From: Azonexus fungiphilus
GTDB lineage: Bacteria > Pseudomonadota > Gammaproteobacteria > Burkholderiales > Rhodocyclaceae
Direction of reading: 5' to 3'
Assembly: GCF_003634965.1 (NCBI RefSeq)
Contig: NZ_RBXP01000019.1
Location: 62,001 to 126,000, forward strand
Length of the DNA: 64,000 nt
Of this stretch, positions 9,073 through 17,468 are shown one piece after another. Every line of letters begins with the position of its first letter. Within the stretch, counting starts at the first letter, position 1. The translations under genes and the position numbers were made by a program. Under the pieces are notes generated by a model. It saw only the letters and a program-made list of their open reading frames with translations. It ran no database searches and had not been told where the DNA came from.

Positions 9073-10689
9073 ATGCAAGATACCCAGCCCCTCCATCTCG
9101 CCGACGAATGCCCGCCCGGCGGCGGCTTCTGCCGCACGCACGAGCTCAACATCCTGCTCCTCGCGGCGCTCTATGCGGTCAGCCGCGAGCTGAGCCGCTC
9201 GCTCAACTTCAACGAATCGCTGCGCGAAGTGCTGCGCGTGCTGCACGAGGAAGCCGGCCTGGCCCACGGCCTGATCGGCGTCGTCGATGCCGAAAGCGGC
9301 AAGCTGGCGATCCACACCATCTACAACCCCGACGGCCCGAACGCCGACAGCGCCCAGTACGGCCCCGGCGAGGGCATGATCGGGCTGATCCTGGAGCGGC
9401 CGCGGACGATCAAGCTGGCCCGCGTCGCCGACGAACCGCGCTTTCTCAACCGGATTCGCATCTACGCCGAGGAACTGCCCTTCATCGCCGTGCCGATCAA
9501 GGTCGGCGGCAACCTCCAGGGCGTCCTCGCGGTCCAGCCGGAAGCGCCGGAAGACGGCCTGCTCGAGGAGCGCGCCCAGTTCGTCGAGATGGTCGCCAAC
9601 CTGATCGGCCAGAACCTGCGCCTGGCGATGGACGTCGCCCAGGAGAAATCGACGCTGCTCGAGGAGCGCGACCTGCTCCGCCGCACCGTCCGCCACCAGC
9701 ACGGCTTCGACAGCATGGTCGGGCATTCGGCAGTGATGCGCCGGGTCTTCGAGCAGGCGCGCATGGTCGCCAAGTGGAACACCACCGTGCTCATCCGCGG
9801 CGAGACCGGCACCGGCAAGGAGCTGATCGCCAACGCCATCCACTACAACTCGCCGCGCGCCCGCAACATGCTGATCAAGCTCAATTGCGCGGCGCTGCCC
9901 GAGAACCTGCTCGAATCCGAACTCTTCGGCCACGAGCGCGGTGCCTTCACCGGTGCCGTCGAGGCGCGCAAGGGGCGCTTCGAGCAGGCCAACGGCGGCA
10001 CCCTGTTCCTCGACGAAATCGGCGAAGTCTCGCCGGCCTTCCAGGCCAAGCTGCTGCGCATCCTGCAGGAAGGCGAGTTCGAGCGGGTCGGCGGCAGCAA
10101 GACGATCAAGGTCGACGTGCGCATCATCGCCGCCACCCACCGCGACCTCGAAACCGCCGTCGAGATGGGCGACTTCCGCGAGGACCTGTTCTACCGCCTG
10201 AACGTCATGCCGCTGTTCCTGCCGCCGCTGCGCGAGCGCATCGAGGACATCCCGGAGATCGCCAAGCACCTGCTCGGCAAGATCGGCGGCGACCAGAAGC
10301 GCAAGCTGACGCTCAGCGACATGGCCCAACGCCGCCTGGCCAGCCACGACTGGCCGGGCAACGTGCGCGAACTGGAAAACTGCCTGGAGCGCGCCGCCGT
10401 GCTCTCGGAAGACGGCCGCATCGACGTCGACCTGATCCGTTTCCCGAGCACCCGCGAGCGCGGTTCGGCGCGGCCGCTGCGCACCGTCCCGGCGAGCAGC
10501 AGCGGAGCAGCGCCCGGGCCGGCCGAGGTAGACATCAACGATCCCTCGCTATCCGAGCGCGAGCGGGTCGTCGCCGCGCTCGAACAGGCCGGCTGGGTGC
10601 AGGCCAAGGCGGCCCGCATCCTCGGCATGACCCCGCGCCAGATCGCCTATCGCATCCAGACGCTGAACATCGAGGTCAAGCAGTTCTGA
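9073..10689 (+). CDS. nifA: NifA, sigma-54-dependent activator of nif genes
   Basis: 538-residue enhancer-binding protein. N-terminal GAF domain about 30-175; central AAA+ domain about 215-450 with Walker A GETGTGKE at 243-250, the sigma-54 contact loop GAFTGA at 290-295 and a Walker B-like TLFLDEIGE; a C-terminal Fis-type helix-turn-helix ends the protein ([20 protein letters not shown]). The oxygen-sensing Cys array at the end of the central domain and in the linker in alphaproteobacterial NifA is absent: only one Cys ([10 protein letters not shown]) remains. This fits the NifL-partnered class. The ATG at 9073 is preferred to the longer in-frame reading from 9013, which overlaps nifL. Confidence 0.97.
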   Translation: MQDTQPLHLADECPPGGGFCRTHELNILLLAALYAVSRELSRSLNFNESLREVLRVLHEEAGLAHGLIGVVDAESGKLAIHTIYNPDGPNADSAQYGPGEGMIGLILERPRTIKLARVADEPRFLNRIRIYAEELPFIAVPIKVGGNLQGVLAVQPEAPEDGLLEERAQFVEMVANLIGQNLRLAMDVAQEKSTLLEERDLLRRTVRHQHGFDSMVGHSAVMRRVFEQARMVAKWNTTVLIRGETGTGKELIANAIHYNSPRARNMLIKLNCAALPENLLESELFGHERGAFTGAVEARKGRFEQANGGTLFLDEIGEVSPAFQAKLLRILQEGEFERVGGSKTIKVDVRIIAATHRDLETAVEMGDFREDLFYRLNVMPLFLPPLRERIEDIPEIAKHLLGKIGGDQKRKLTLSDMAQRRLASHDWPGNVRELENCLERAAVLSEDGRIDVDLIRFPSTRERGSARPLRTVPASSSGAAPGPAEVDINDPSLSERERVVAALEQAGWVQAKAARILGMTPRQIAYRIQTLNIEVKQF

Positions 10690-10690
10690 C

Positions 10691-11194
10691 TCAGGCGAGC
10701 GCCGCCAGCGCCGCCGCGTAGTCCGGCTCCTGCTTGATTTCCGGAACCAGCTCGGCATGCACGACGACGTCCCGCTCGTCGAGGACGACGACGGCGCGCG
10801 CGGTCAGCCCGGCAAGCGGGCCGCTGGCGATGGCGACGCCGTAGGACTCAAGGAAGTCGCGGCCACGCAGCGTCGACAGCGTCTGCACGTTGGCCAGCCC
10901 CTCGGCCCCGCAGAAGCGCGACTGGGCGAACGGCAGGTCGGCCGAGATGCAGAGGACGACGGTGTTGGGCAGCGCCGCCGCGGCCTGGTTGAAGTGGCGC
11001 ACCGAGGTCGCGCAGGTCGGCGTGTCGATGCTCGGGAAGATGTTGAGGATCTTGCGCTTGCCGGCAAAGGCGGCCAGCGTGACGTCAGAGAGATCCTTGG
11101 CGACCAGCGAGAAGGCCGGGGCGTGGTCGCCCTTGGCCGGGAAGCGGCCGGTGACGGCGATCGGGTTGCCGGCCAGCGTGACGGAATGGGACAT
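10691..11194 (-). CDS. tpx: Thiol peroxidase Tpx (2-Cys atypical peroxiredoxin)
   Basis: 167 residues, reducing hydroperoxides with electrons from thioredoxin. The peroxidatic Cys is in [15 protein letters not shown] (about residue 61) and the resolving Cys in SRFCGAEGL (about 95), the spacing of Tpx. Tpx-family N-terminal features ([20 protein letters not shown]) are present. It lies tail-to-tail with nifA, one base apart, and its 5' region is shared with the divergent FeSI ferredoxin operon. No sigma-54 promoter is visible on its side, so co-regulation with nif is unproven. Confidence 0.95.
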   Translation of the reverse strand: MSHSVTLAGNPIAVTGRFPAKGDHAPAFSLVAKDLSDVTLAAFAGKRKILNIFPSIDTPTCATSVRHFNQAAAALPNTVVLCISADLPFAQSRFCGAEGLANVQTLSTLRGRDFLESYGVAIASGPLAGLTARAVVVLDERDVVVHAELVPEIKQEPDYAAALAALA

Positions 11195-11272
11195 TCGGGT
11201 GCTCCTGAGTTTATGGTTGTTCGAGCCGGATCAGACTGCCGGCCACGACAAAGATTCCCGCAAACCGGCGAC

Positions 11273-11288
11273 TGTCGCAAACCCGACA
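11273..11288 (+). promoter_or_regulatory. NifA upstream activator site for the FeSI-nifZ-nifF operon
   Basis: TGTCGCAAACCCGACA, the full TGTCG-N6-CGACA form, 43 bp upstream of the sigma-54 promoter. The identical 16-mer occurs upstream of nifV at 61969. Confidence 0.9.
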
Positions 11289-11331
11289 AGGCAAGCACAC
11301 CCCAAGCCATTGAATAAATTCGGATAAATCC

Positions 11332-11347
11332 TGGCATCTCCCTTGCA
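11332..11347 (+). promoter_or_regulatory. Sigma-54 promoter of the FeSI-nifZ-nifF operon
   Basis: TGGCATCTCCCTTGCA matches the -24/-12 consensus with correct register and lies about 30 bp upstream of the first gene. Confidence 0.9.
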
Positions 11348-11376
11348 AGGCAAAGCCCATCGACAAGGAGACCGCC

Positions 11377-11706
11377 ATGCCCAAACCCAAGAAACATGTT
11401 CTCGTCTGCGTCCAGGGCCGCCCCGCCGGCCACCCGCGCGGCTCCTGCCAGGACAAGGGCTGTGCCCGCACCTGGCAGGCCTTTTCCGACGAATTCACCA
11501 GCCGCAACCTGTGGGCCGCCGGCTTCCAGCTGACCAACACCGGCTGCCTCGGCCCCTGCCACCTCGGCCCCAGCGTCATCGTCTATCCCGAGGGCACGAT
11601 GTACGTCGGGGTAACGCCGGAAGATGTCGGCACGATCATCGACGAGGACCTGATGTTCGACCAGCCGGTCGCGCGCCTCCGGGCCCCCGCCGACGTCTGG
11701 GCCTGA
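11377..11706 (+). CDS. Thioredoxin-like [2Fe-2S] ferredoxin (Shethna protein I type)
   Basis: 109 residues with the thioredoxin-fold [2Fe-2S] ferredoxin pattern of Azotobacter FeSI: HVLVCVQGRPAGHPRGSC at the N-terminus supplies two Cys, and TNTGCLGPCHLGP in the middle supplies two more. The C-terminus (VARLRAPADVW) also matches the family. Proteins of this kind are commonly found in nif clusters; the exact electron partner is not established. It is the first gene of a NifA-type transcription unit with nifZ (4 bp gap), nifF and a small unknown gene. One additional Cys (C30, KGCARTW) lies near the first ligand pair. Confidence 0.9.
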   Translation: MPKPKKHVLVCVQGRPAGHPRGSCQDKGCARTWQAFSDEFTSRNLWAAGFQLTNTGCLGPCHLGPSVIVYPEGTMYVGVTPEDVGTIIDEDLMFDQPVARLRAPADVWA

Positions 11707-11710
11707 GATC

Positions 11711-11980
11711 ATGGCCAGCGTCCAGTACGACATCGGCGACCTAGTCTATGCCGCCGAAGACATCCTCAACGATGGCGGCATGCCCGGCATCGACGAGGCC
11801 GAGGGCCTGATCGCGCCGGCCGGCGCGCGCGGCGTCGTCGTCCATTACGGGCATGCGGAAATCGATCCCAGCCGCGAGATCTACCTGGTCCGCTTCGAGA
11901 CCGGCCCCGACGGCACGCTCGGCAACCCGGTCGGCGTGCTGCCCGAGGAGCTGACCCAGGATCTGACGGTCGACGCCTGA
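11711..11980 (+). CDS. nifZ: NifZ, P-cluster maturation factor
   Basis: 89 residues, short but complete for the NifZ domain. It opens with YDIGDLVYAAEDILNDGG and contains GARGVVVHYGHAE and EIYLVRFE, the family's conserved SH3-like core. NifZ assists formation of the second P-cluster on NifDK. It lies between the FeSI-type ferredoxin and the flavodoxin with gaps of 4 and 3 bp, so translation is probably coupled. Some NifZ proteins have C-terminal extensions of 40-70 residues; this one does not. Confidence 0.92.
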   Translation: MASVQYDIGDLVYAAEDILNDGGMPGIDEAEGLIAPAGARGVVVHYGHAEIDPSREIYLVRFETGPDGTLGNPVGVLPEELTQDLTVDA

Positions 11981-11983
11981 AAA

Positions 11984-12517
11984 ATGGAAAAAATCGGCAT
12001 CTTCTTCGGCACCGACACCGGCCGCACCCGGCTGGTTGCCAAACAGATCGCCCGGAAACTCGGCGACGCCGCTGCCGCACCAATCAACATCGGGCGGACG
12101 ACGGTGGCCGACTTCCTCGCCTGCCGCCGGCTGATCGTCGGCAGTCCGACGCTGGGCGACGGCGAACTGCCCGGCGCCTCGACCGGCCTGGCCCAGCCGA
12201 GCTGGGAGGAGTTCCTGCCGCAGCTCGCCACGGCCGACCTCGCCGGCCACACCATCGCCATCTTCGGCCTCGGCGACCAGCGCAAATACCCCGGCGAGTT
12301 CGTCGACGCCATCGGCATCCTCCACGACGCCCTGGCCGAACGCGGCGCCACGCTGGTCGGCCGCTGGCCGGTGGCCGGCTACGAATTCACTGCCTCGCGC
12401 GCCGTCGATGGCGAGGAGTTCCTCGGCCTGGCGCTCGACCAGCACCACCAGCCGCTGCTCAGCGAAGCCCGCATCGACGCCTGGCTGGCGCAGATCCGGC
12501 CGGCACTGCTGCGATGA
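11984..12517 (+). CDS. nifF: NifF, nitrogenase flavodoxin
   Basis: 177-residue long-chain flavodoxin, a direct electron donor to the Fe protein NifH. The FMN phosphate loop is visible as FFGTDTGRTRLVAKQIA near residues 7-23. The flavin-contacting loops are VGSPTLGDGELPGAS about 48-62 (longer-chain type) and FGLGDQRKYPGEFVDA about 89-104, with the aromatic residue Y in GDQRKYP. The nif operon position and the probable source of reductant (Rnf) make the assignment to NifF rather than a general flavodoxin likely. The next gene overlaps its stop by 4 bp. Confidence 0.92.
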   Translation: MEKIGIFFGTDTGRTRLVAKQIARKLGDAAAAPINIGRTTVADFLACRRLIVGSPTLGDGELPGASTGLAQPSWEEFLPQLATADLAGHTIAIFGLGDQRKYPGEFVDAIGILHDALAERGATLVGRWPVAGYEFTASRAVDGEEFLGLALDQHHQPLLSEARIDAWLAQIRPALLR

Positions 12518-12819
12518 ACGCCAATCCCTGGTCGCTGCCCAAGCACCGCGCGCTGCGCCGGCTGCTGGTCAGCCTCGACGCCCGGGTCGCCGAGGCCTGC
12601 GACGTCGCCCCCGACGACGGCGCCGATCCCGCCATCGTCACGCTGCGCCACGCCGAACTCGCCGACCTGCGCGCCCACGTCTACCTGCACGGTCAGCGGC
12701 CGGGCACCTACGGCGTCTTTTTCGAATACCCGAACCCGTTGCCCGGGATCATCGAGACCGAAGAAAACCTGCCGCTGCCCAAGGCCCTGGCCAGCCTGGC
12801 GCTGCACTTCGCCGCCTGA
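12514..12819 (+). CDS. Small unknown protein at the end of the nifF operon
   Basis: 101 residues, not recognised. The ATG overlaps the nifF stop as ATGA, so it is translationally coupled and under the same NifA-type promoter. The sequence is soluble-looking, with an Arg-rich start (PKHRALRRLLVSLDARVAEAC), an acidic middle and YGVFFEYPNPLPGIIETEEN toward the C-terminus. There are no transmembrane segments, only one Cys (residue 29) and no cofactor motif. It could be a small accessory factor for flavodoxin or cofactor handling, but nothing in the sequence proves that. Confidence 0.7.
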   Translation: MNANPWSLPKHRALRRLLVSLDARVAEACDVAPDDGADPAIVTLRHAELADLRAHVYLHGQRPGTYGVFFEYPNPLPGIIETEENLPLPKALASLALHFAA

Positions 12820-12825
12820 CGCGGC

Positions 12826-13761
12826 TCAGTCGGCGGCGCGCCCGGGCGAACCGGCCGCATGCTGTTTCCACACCCGGCGCAGGTCGCGCGCCGAGGCGAA
12901 GCCGGCGCCCTCGGCGGCACGCTCGACGCTCTGCCCCTGGGCGATCAACTGGCGCGCCAGCTCGACGCGCAGGCCGTGGCGGTAATCGAGCAGGCCGATT
13001 CCGGCCTCGTTGCGGAACAGCCGGCTCAAATGCCGCGGGCTGACATGCACCTGCGCCGCGATCTCGCCGACCGAAATATCCGCCGCCGGATCGCGGGCGA
13101 TCAGGTCCTGCGCCTTGTGCACCGCCGGGTGCAGGTGGTTGCGATGGGCCAGCCAGGGCGACAACTGCGGGTCGGCGCCGGTGCGCCGCAGGTAGATCAC
13201 CATCCGCCGCGCCACCTGCGTCGCCAGCAAGCCGCCGGCAAAGCGTTCGACAATGGCCAGCGCCAGGTCCACGCCGCCGGCGATGCCGGCCGAGGTGAAC
13301 ACCGATCCGTCCTCGACGAACATCCGGTTCTCCAGCACCTGTGCCTGCGGCGCCCAGTCGCGCAGCATGGCGATCAGCGCGTGGTGCGTCGTGCACCGGC
13401 GACCGTCGAGCAGGCCGGCGCGCGCCGCCAGCAGCGAACCCGAGCAGATGCAGGCGAGCCGGTGGCGGGCCGGGTCGAACTGCGCGTGCAGCCAGTCGAT
13501 GATCGCCAGCGCCGCCGGCGTCGCGTAGTCGCGCGGCTCGTCCTCGGTGCCGAGCAGGAAGACCAGGGTGTCGTCGGCCAGCGTCTGCGGCAGCGGATCG
13601 ACGCGATTGACCACGCCCAGCGAATTGACGCACTCGGCCTGCGGCCCGGCCACGCACAGGCGGAACGGCGCACCGGCCTGCGCCGCCATGTGGATGACCT
13701 CGGCCGGCCCGGCGAAATCGAAGGCCGTGTGTTGCGGATGCAGGATGAACAACATGTCCAT
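12826..13761 (-). CDS. GlxA-family transcriptional regulator (DJ-1/PfpI domain plus AraC HTH)
   Basis: 311 residues. N-terminal class I glutamine amidotransferase-like/DJ-1 domain (about 1-175) with the nucleophile-elbow-like CICSGSLLAARAGLLDGRRCTTHH, which in this regulator family senses small molecules rather than acting as an enzyme. The C-terminal AraC-type double helix-turn-helix (about 210-305) includes DISVGEIAAQVHVSPRHLSRLF and SVERAAEGAGFASARDLRRVWKQ. The ligand is unknown; relatives respond to amino-acid or quaternary-amine metabolites. It is convergent with the nifF operon and lies 15 bp downstream of a small unknown gene that probably shares its transcript. Confidence 0.88.
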   Translation of the reverse strand: MDMLFILHPQHTAFDFAGPAEVIHMAAQAGAPFRLCVAGPQAECVNSLGVVNRVDPLPQTLADDTLVFLLGTEDEPRDYATPAALAIIDWLHAQFDPARHRLACICSGSLLAARAGLLDGRRCTTHHALIAMLRDWAPQAQVLENRMFVEDGSVFTSAGIAGGVDLALAIVERFAGGLLATQVARRMVIYLRRTGADPQLSPWLAHRNHLHPAVHKAQDLIARDPAADISVGEIAAQVHVSPRHLSRLFRNEAGIGLLDYRHGLRVELARQLIAQGQSVERAAEGAGFASARDLRRVWKQHAAGSPGRAAD

Positions 13762-13776
13762 GGCAAAACTCCCGAA

Positions 13777-14127
13777 TCAGGCCAGGCGCAGCAGCCCCGC
13801 CGCGCCCGCCGTAGCAGTGTCGCACGAAGCACCGCCCGGCAGCTCGGCGGCCCAGCCGAGGCGGCGCAATTCGGCCACCAGACCGGCAGCGCCGACACCG
13901 GCCACGATCACCCGTGACGCCCGCCGCCGCCACAACCAGAAGCGCAGCGCCAGCGGCACGCCGGCCCCGACAAAGCGCCGCTCGACCGGCATCGGCCAGC
14001 CCTCGGCAGCGCCCAGCGCCACCGCCGCCGCGCCCAGCCACCAGCGCTCGAACAGCCGCCGCACCAGTGCCGAATCGCCGTCGACACCGGCCGGCAACGG
14101 CAACAACAACAGGACTTCGCGTTCCAT
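13777..14127 (-). CDS. Hypothetical protein upstream of the GlxA-type regulator
   Basis: 116 residues, not recognised. Composition is Ala/Leu/Arg-rich with hydrophobic stretches at the start (MEREVLLLLPLPAGV) and in the middle (ASRVIVAGVGAAGLVAEL). A GGGAGA-like ribosome site lies about 8 bp before the ATG, and the next gene begins 15 bp after its stop, favouring a real two-gene unit. The bias toward Arg and Ala is also what random high-G+C frames give, so it could be spurious. Confidence 0.45.
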   Translation of the reverse strand: MEREVLLLLPLPAGVDGDSALVRRLFERWWLGAAAVALGAAEGWPMPVERRFVGAGVPLALRFWLWRRRASRVIVAGVGAAGLVAELRRLGWAAELPGGASCDTATAGAAGLLRLA

Positions 14128-14316
14128 GATCGTCTCCCGTGACGGTTTCCCTGGAGACGAAGCTTAGGCGGGCAACAGAACCGCCGACAGACCGGAACGG
14201 GACCGGAAGCGGACGGAATCGGACATTCGATGCCGGCGCCCACGCAGCACCCGGGAATGACAATGCGCTGAACGGCAGGCAAAATGCGAAACATTCCTGT
14301 TTGGAGACGACAGCGC

Positions 14317-14817
14317 ATGCCCACCGAAAACCCCTCCGATCTCGAGATCGCCCTCCCCGCCAACCCGTGGCTCTACGGACCGCCGCTCTTTCTCGCCGCG
14401 AACGCCGCGCTTTACGGGACATGGCTGGGTTGGCTGATCGTGTCGATCGTTCTCGGCGGGCTGGCCGCATGGGCGCTGATGCGCGCGCAATGCGTGCGCG
14501 TTCGTTTCGACACGAAGGAAGCGATATTCGTCAATTCACCGCTCAATCCCCTCCGCCAGCATCGAACGGTTTCGCTGGCCGCCTACTCCCGCGTCTATGC
14601 AACGGCTTTTATCAGAAACGGCGGCTGGTCGATCCACCTCGCCGGCCCGCACGGCGAACACGTGCGACTGGCGGCAATTCCCGACTTTCCCTCCATCTCG
14701 CTGCGCAATGATCGTATCCACGCGCTGTGCACGGAGATCGCCCGCGGCCTGGGCATTTCAAACGACGGTCTCGCCGGCATGCAGGCAAGCGCCCGGAACC
14801 GTCCTGCGCCCGAATGA
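14317..14817 (+). CDS. Hypothetical membrane protein
   Basis: 166 residues, not recognised. Two adjacent hydrophobic segments (YGPPLFLAANAALYGTWLG and WLIVSIVLGGLAAWALM, residues about 20-60) form a probable membrane hairpin, followed by a soluble domain of about 100 residues. An upstream in-frame ATG at 14284 exists, but a GGAG sequence lies about 12 nt before the one at 14317, so I use that. Base composition drops compared with the nif genes, in line with neighbours to the right. Confidence 0.7.
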   Translation: MPTENPSDLEIALPANPWLYGPPLFLAANAALYGTWLGWLIVSIVLGGLAAWALMRAQCVRVRFDTKEAIFVNSPLNPLRQHRTVSLAAYSRVYATAFIRNGGWSIHLAGPHGEHVRLAAIPDFPSISLRNDRIHALCTEIARGLGISNDGLAGMQASARNRPAPE

Positions 14818-14924
14818 CAGCCTGAAACCCGGCAAGTTGCGCACATTTCACCGCGGGCAACAAGACTGCACATTTCCCGCCTGAAAACCTAGACTTGCGC
14901 CTCGTTCGTTACGAGATAGAAGCC

Positions 14925-15257
14925 GTGAAAAACTGGTTGTTTCTGGCAATTGCAATTACCTCGGAAGTCATTGCAACCTCGGCGCTCAAGTCGAGTGACG
15001 GCTTTACCAGATTGGCGCCGTCCCTGATCGTCGTGGCCGGCTATGGCGCTGCTTTCTATTTCCTGTCGCTCACGCTGAAGGTCATCCCGGTGGGGATTGC
15101 CTATGCGGTCTGGTCCGGACTCGGAATCGTCCTGGTCACCGCCATTGCGTGGTTTTTTCATGGTCAAAGGCTCGACGCATGGGGCTTTGTCGGCATAGGC
15201 CTCATTGCCAGTGGCGTCGCCGTGCTCAACCTGCTGTCAAAGACCAGTGCGCACTGA
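14925..15257 (+). CDS. SMR-family multidrug/cation efflux protein (EmrE-like)
   Basis: 110 residues with four transmembrane helices, the standard SMR length. The essential membrane Glu is in [15 protein letters not shown] (about residue 13), and the family signature [17 protein letters not shown] lies about 55-72. The start is taken as GTG at 14925, which gives [13 protein letters not shown] and the length of EmrE; a TTG at 14895 would add ten residues. SMR proteins exchange cationic drugs or guanidinium-like compounds for protons as antiparallel dimers. It is a single gene, followed by a strong palindrome at 15328-15373 that could end its transcript. Confidence 0.9.
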   Translation: MKNWLFLAIAITSEVIATSALKSSDGFTRLAPSLIVVAGYGAAFYFLSLTLKVIPVGIAYAVWSGLGIVLVTAIAWFFHGQRLDAWGFVGIGLIASGVAVLNLLSKTSAH

Positions 15258-15327
15258 GAACGGCCATGTTTCGCGCTTCCCGCCCGGTTTCGTTGGCGCG
15301 ATCAATCCACCTGTTCACGACTTCTCG

Positions 15328-15373
15328 GAAAATGCCCGAATCTGACGGTCGACCGTGAAATCCGGGCATTTTC
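15328..15373. repeat. 46 bp perfect dyad; REP-like element and/or bidirectional terminator
   Basis: An 11 bp outer arm (GAAAATGCCCG and its complement) encloses a 12 bp palindrome ACGGTCGACCGT on the same centre of symmetry. It lies between the convergent SMR and ene-reductase genes, so it can serve as a terminator both ways. Related copies of the core with AAATCCGGG occur near 19173 and 42217. Confidence 0.8.
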
Positions 15374-15403
15374 TATGATGTCGAAGCGGGTGGGAGCGGT
15401 TTA

Positions 15404-16504
15404 TCACACGTTCGCGCTATAACGTTCAAGCCAGTGAGCATACGGTGCCGGCAAGACCCAGGAAGGTTTTTCAACGCCAAGTACCTTGGCTGCTTGATAA
15501 GCCCAGTGAGGATTAGCCAGATGGGCACGGCCAATCATGACCAAGTCCATCTGATGCTCGGCCACGACTCGCTCAGCCGTCGCCGGCATGTCAATACCCC
15601 AGGATGAAGCCACCGGCATCCCGGTGGCGCTGCGTACTTTCTCGGCGATTGGCGCCAGGAATGCCGGTGCCCAAGGTATGTTGGCCTTGAGCGTGGAAAA
15701 ACCCACGCTGACGTTCAACATATCCAGCCCCGCCTTACGGAAGGCGACAGACAAGTCGATGGACTCCGCCAGCGTTTCCTCGTCACAGCCATCGAATTCG
15801 ATGACGCCGAAGCGTGCAGTCAGAGGTAAATGCTCGGGCCATACTTCGCGGACAGCTGCGAGAGTTTCCAGCAGGAAGCGGCTACGCCCCGCATAGTCGC
15901 CACCATATTGGTCAGTACGCTGGTTGGCGTGTACCGAGAAGAAGCTTTGGGCCAGATAGCCGTGCGCAAAATGCAATTCCAACCATTCGAATCCGGCGTC
16001 AAGGGCCCGTTTGGCAGCAGCAACGAAATCATCACGCACCCGGGCAATGTCTTCAAAAGTCATCGCCTTGGGGACTTTCGCTAGATTGGCACCGAAGGCC
16101 ACTGCTGATGGGGAAAGGGTTGCCCATCCACGAGGGTCGCCATCGGCAATATGGTCATCCCCCTCCCAGGGGCGATTAGCACTGGCCTTGCGACCAGCGT
16201 GGCCAATCTGAATGCCGGGAACGGCACCACCTGCCTTGATCGCTGCTGCCAGCTTGGCTAATTCGGTTGCTTGCGCATCATTCCACAAACCCAGGCAAGC
16301 CGGTGTAATCCGTCCCTCGGGTGCAACGCCGGTTGCTTCCACAATGACCAAGCCAGCCCCGCCACGAGCCAGTGTCGCGTAATGAACGCGATGCCAGTCA
16401 TTCACCAGTCCATCCACCGCACTGTACTGGCACATGGGAGGGATGGCGATGCGATTGCGGAGCGTGATGTCCTTGAGTTTGAAGTTGCTGAACAGTGCTG
16501 ACAT
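15404..16504 (-). CDS. Old yellow enzyme family NADH:flavin oxidoreductase (YqjM class)
   Basis: 366-residue FMN enzyme that reduces activated C=C bonds or nitro compounds. YqjM-class features: IAIPPMCQYSA near the N-terminus with the redox-modulating Cys (about 25); LQIGHAGRK-type block (IQIGHAGRKASA) with His for substrate binding; LHFAHGYLAQSFFSVHANQRTD; and RADLVMIGR-like MDLVMIGRAHLANP for the FMN phosphate. It looks complete. It is encoded last in a minus-strand set with a dehydrogenase and an SRPBCC protein, which suggests detoxification or use of an electrophilic compound. G+C is visibly lower than in the nif genes. Confidence 0.92.
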   Translation of the reverse strand: MSALFSNFKLKDITLRNRIAIPPMCQYSAVDGLVNDWHRVHYATLARGGAGLVIVEATGVAPEGRITPACLGLWNDAQATELAKLAAAIKAGGAVPGIQIGHAGRKASANRPWEGDDHIADGDPRGWATLSPSAVAFGANLAKVPKAMTFEDIARVRDDFVAAAKRALDAGFEWLELHFAHGYLAQSFFSVHANQRTDQYGGDYAGRSRFLLETLAAVREVWPEHLPLTARFGVIEFDGCDEETLAESIDLSVAFRKAGLDMLNVSVGFSTLKANIPWAPAFLAPIAEKVRSATGMPVASSWGIDMPATAERVVAEHQMDLVMIGRAHLANPHWAYQAAKVLGVEKPSWVLPAPYAHWLERYSANV

Positions 16505-16591
16505 GCTGATTAACTCCTGAAAGGGCTACGGCACGCCAAGGAGACGTGCCGTTGAAATTTATGGCCCAAGCCTAATCGGATGTGATGAAAC

Positions 16592-17455
16592 TCATACCGG
16601 GAACAGTTTGACCACGCTGGTCAGATGTTCACCACCTAAGCCACATCGTTCCGCTTCAGCGAATACCCGCTGAGCCGCAGCCAAGGTCGGTGCCGACTCC
16701 GGCGCAGGCGCCGATGCCAGCACGTACGCAAAGTCCTTGGCAACCAGTTCGACCGGAAATTGCGGGGCAAAGTTACCGGCGAGCATGCTGTCAGCGGCTC
16801 GTTTGGCAAACGGACTGCACACAACCGTCCCTGCCACTGACTCCAGCACACGGCCGACATCGACGCCGGAGTGCTTCAGGATGCTAATAAGCTCAGCCAT
16901 CGCCGTCACCTGTATCCCCAGCAGTGCGTTAGTTGCCAACTTGGTCATGGCCGCGCTACCCAACGCCCCGACATGGTGAATGGCGCTGCCCAACGTGTTC
17001 AGCACCGGTTCCGCCCGCCTGACTGTCTCTTCGCTACCGCCCAGAAAATAAATGAGCTGACCAGCTTCAGCTTGTGGGCGCGACCCAGATACCGGGGCCT
17101 CCAGAAACTGGATACCGGATGCCTCGCTGGCTTTGGCTAGCTCGAAAATCCAGTTCCGCGATAGCGTCGAGCTGTCGATGGCGACAGCATTCGGCCCCAT
17201 CGCACCCAGCGCCCCCGATTCCGGGTCAAGCCAAACGAACCGCGAAGCACTGTCGTCACGAACCATGGCAATGACAAAGTCTGCCTCGGCGGCAGCAGCA
17301 CGGGGGGTAGAGGCAACCTGTGCGCCCAATTTGGCCAGCACCGCGGAGGCTTCAGGCGAGCGATTCCAGACGGTAACTTGATACCCTGCTTTCAACAGCC
17401 GGGCGGCCATCCGGCTACCCATGGCCCCCAACCCCAGGAATGCTATGTTCGACAT
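16592..17455 (-). CDS. NAD(P)-dependent beta-hydroxyacid dehydrogenase family protein
   Basis: About 287 residues. The Rossmann GxGxxG is at the very start (MSNIAFLGLGAMGSRMAARL), followed by the family's APVSGSRPQAEAGQLIYFLGG substrate block and the catalytic-Lys region GSAAMTKLATNALLG. Members reduce or oxidise short hydroxy acids, succinic semialdehyde or related aldehydes; the substrate here is not evident. The start at 17455 has AGGAGAG just upstream; an in-frame extension to 17506 adds residues outside the fold. It lies between the ene-reductase and the SRPBCC gene. Confidence 0.88.
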   Translation of the reverse strand: MSNIAFLGLGAMGSRMAARLLKAGYQVTVWNRSPEASAVLAKLGAQVASTPRAAAAEADFVIAMVRDDSASRFVWLDPESGALGAMGPNAVAIDSSTLSRNWIFELAKASEASGIQFLEAPVSGSRPQAEAGQLIYFLGGSEETVRRAEPVLNTLGSAIHHVGALGSAAMTKLATNALLGIQVTAMAELISILKHSGVDVGRVLESVAGTVVCSPFAKRAADSMLAGNFAPQFPVELVAKDFAYVLASAPAPESAPTLAAAQRVFAEAERCGLGGEHLTSVVKLFPV

Positions 17456-17468
17456 GAGTCTCTCCTGA

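Noticed and set aside
14128..14283. Plus-strand frame 13914-14129 and neighbours as genes
   Set aside because: Short Pro/Arg/Ala-rich frames overlap the minus-strand hypothetical gene and lack ribosome sites.
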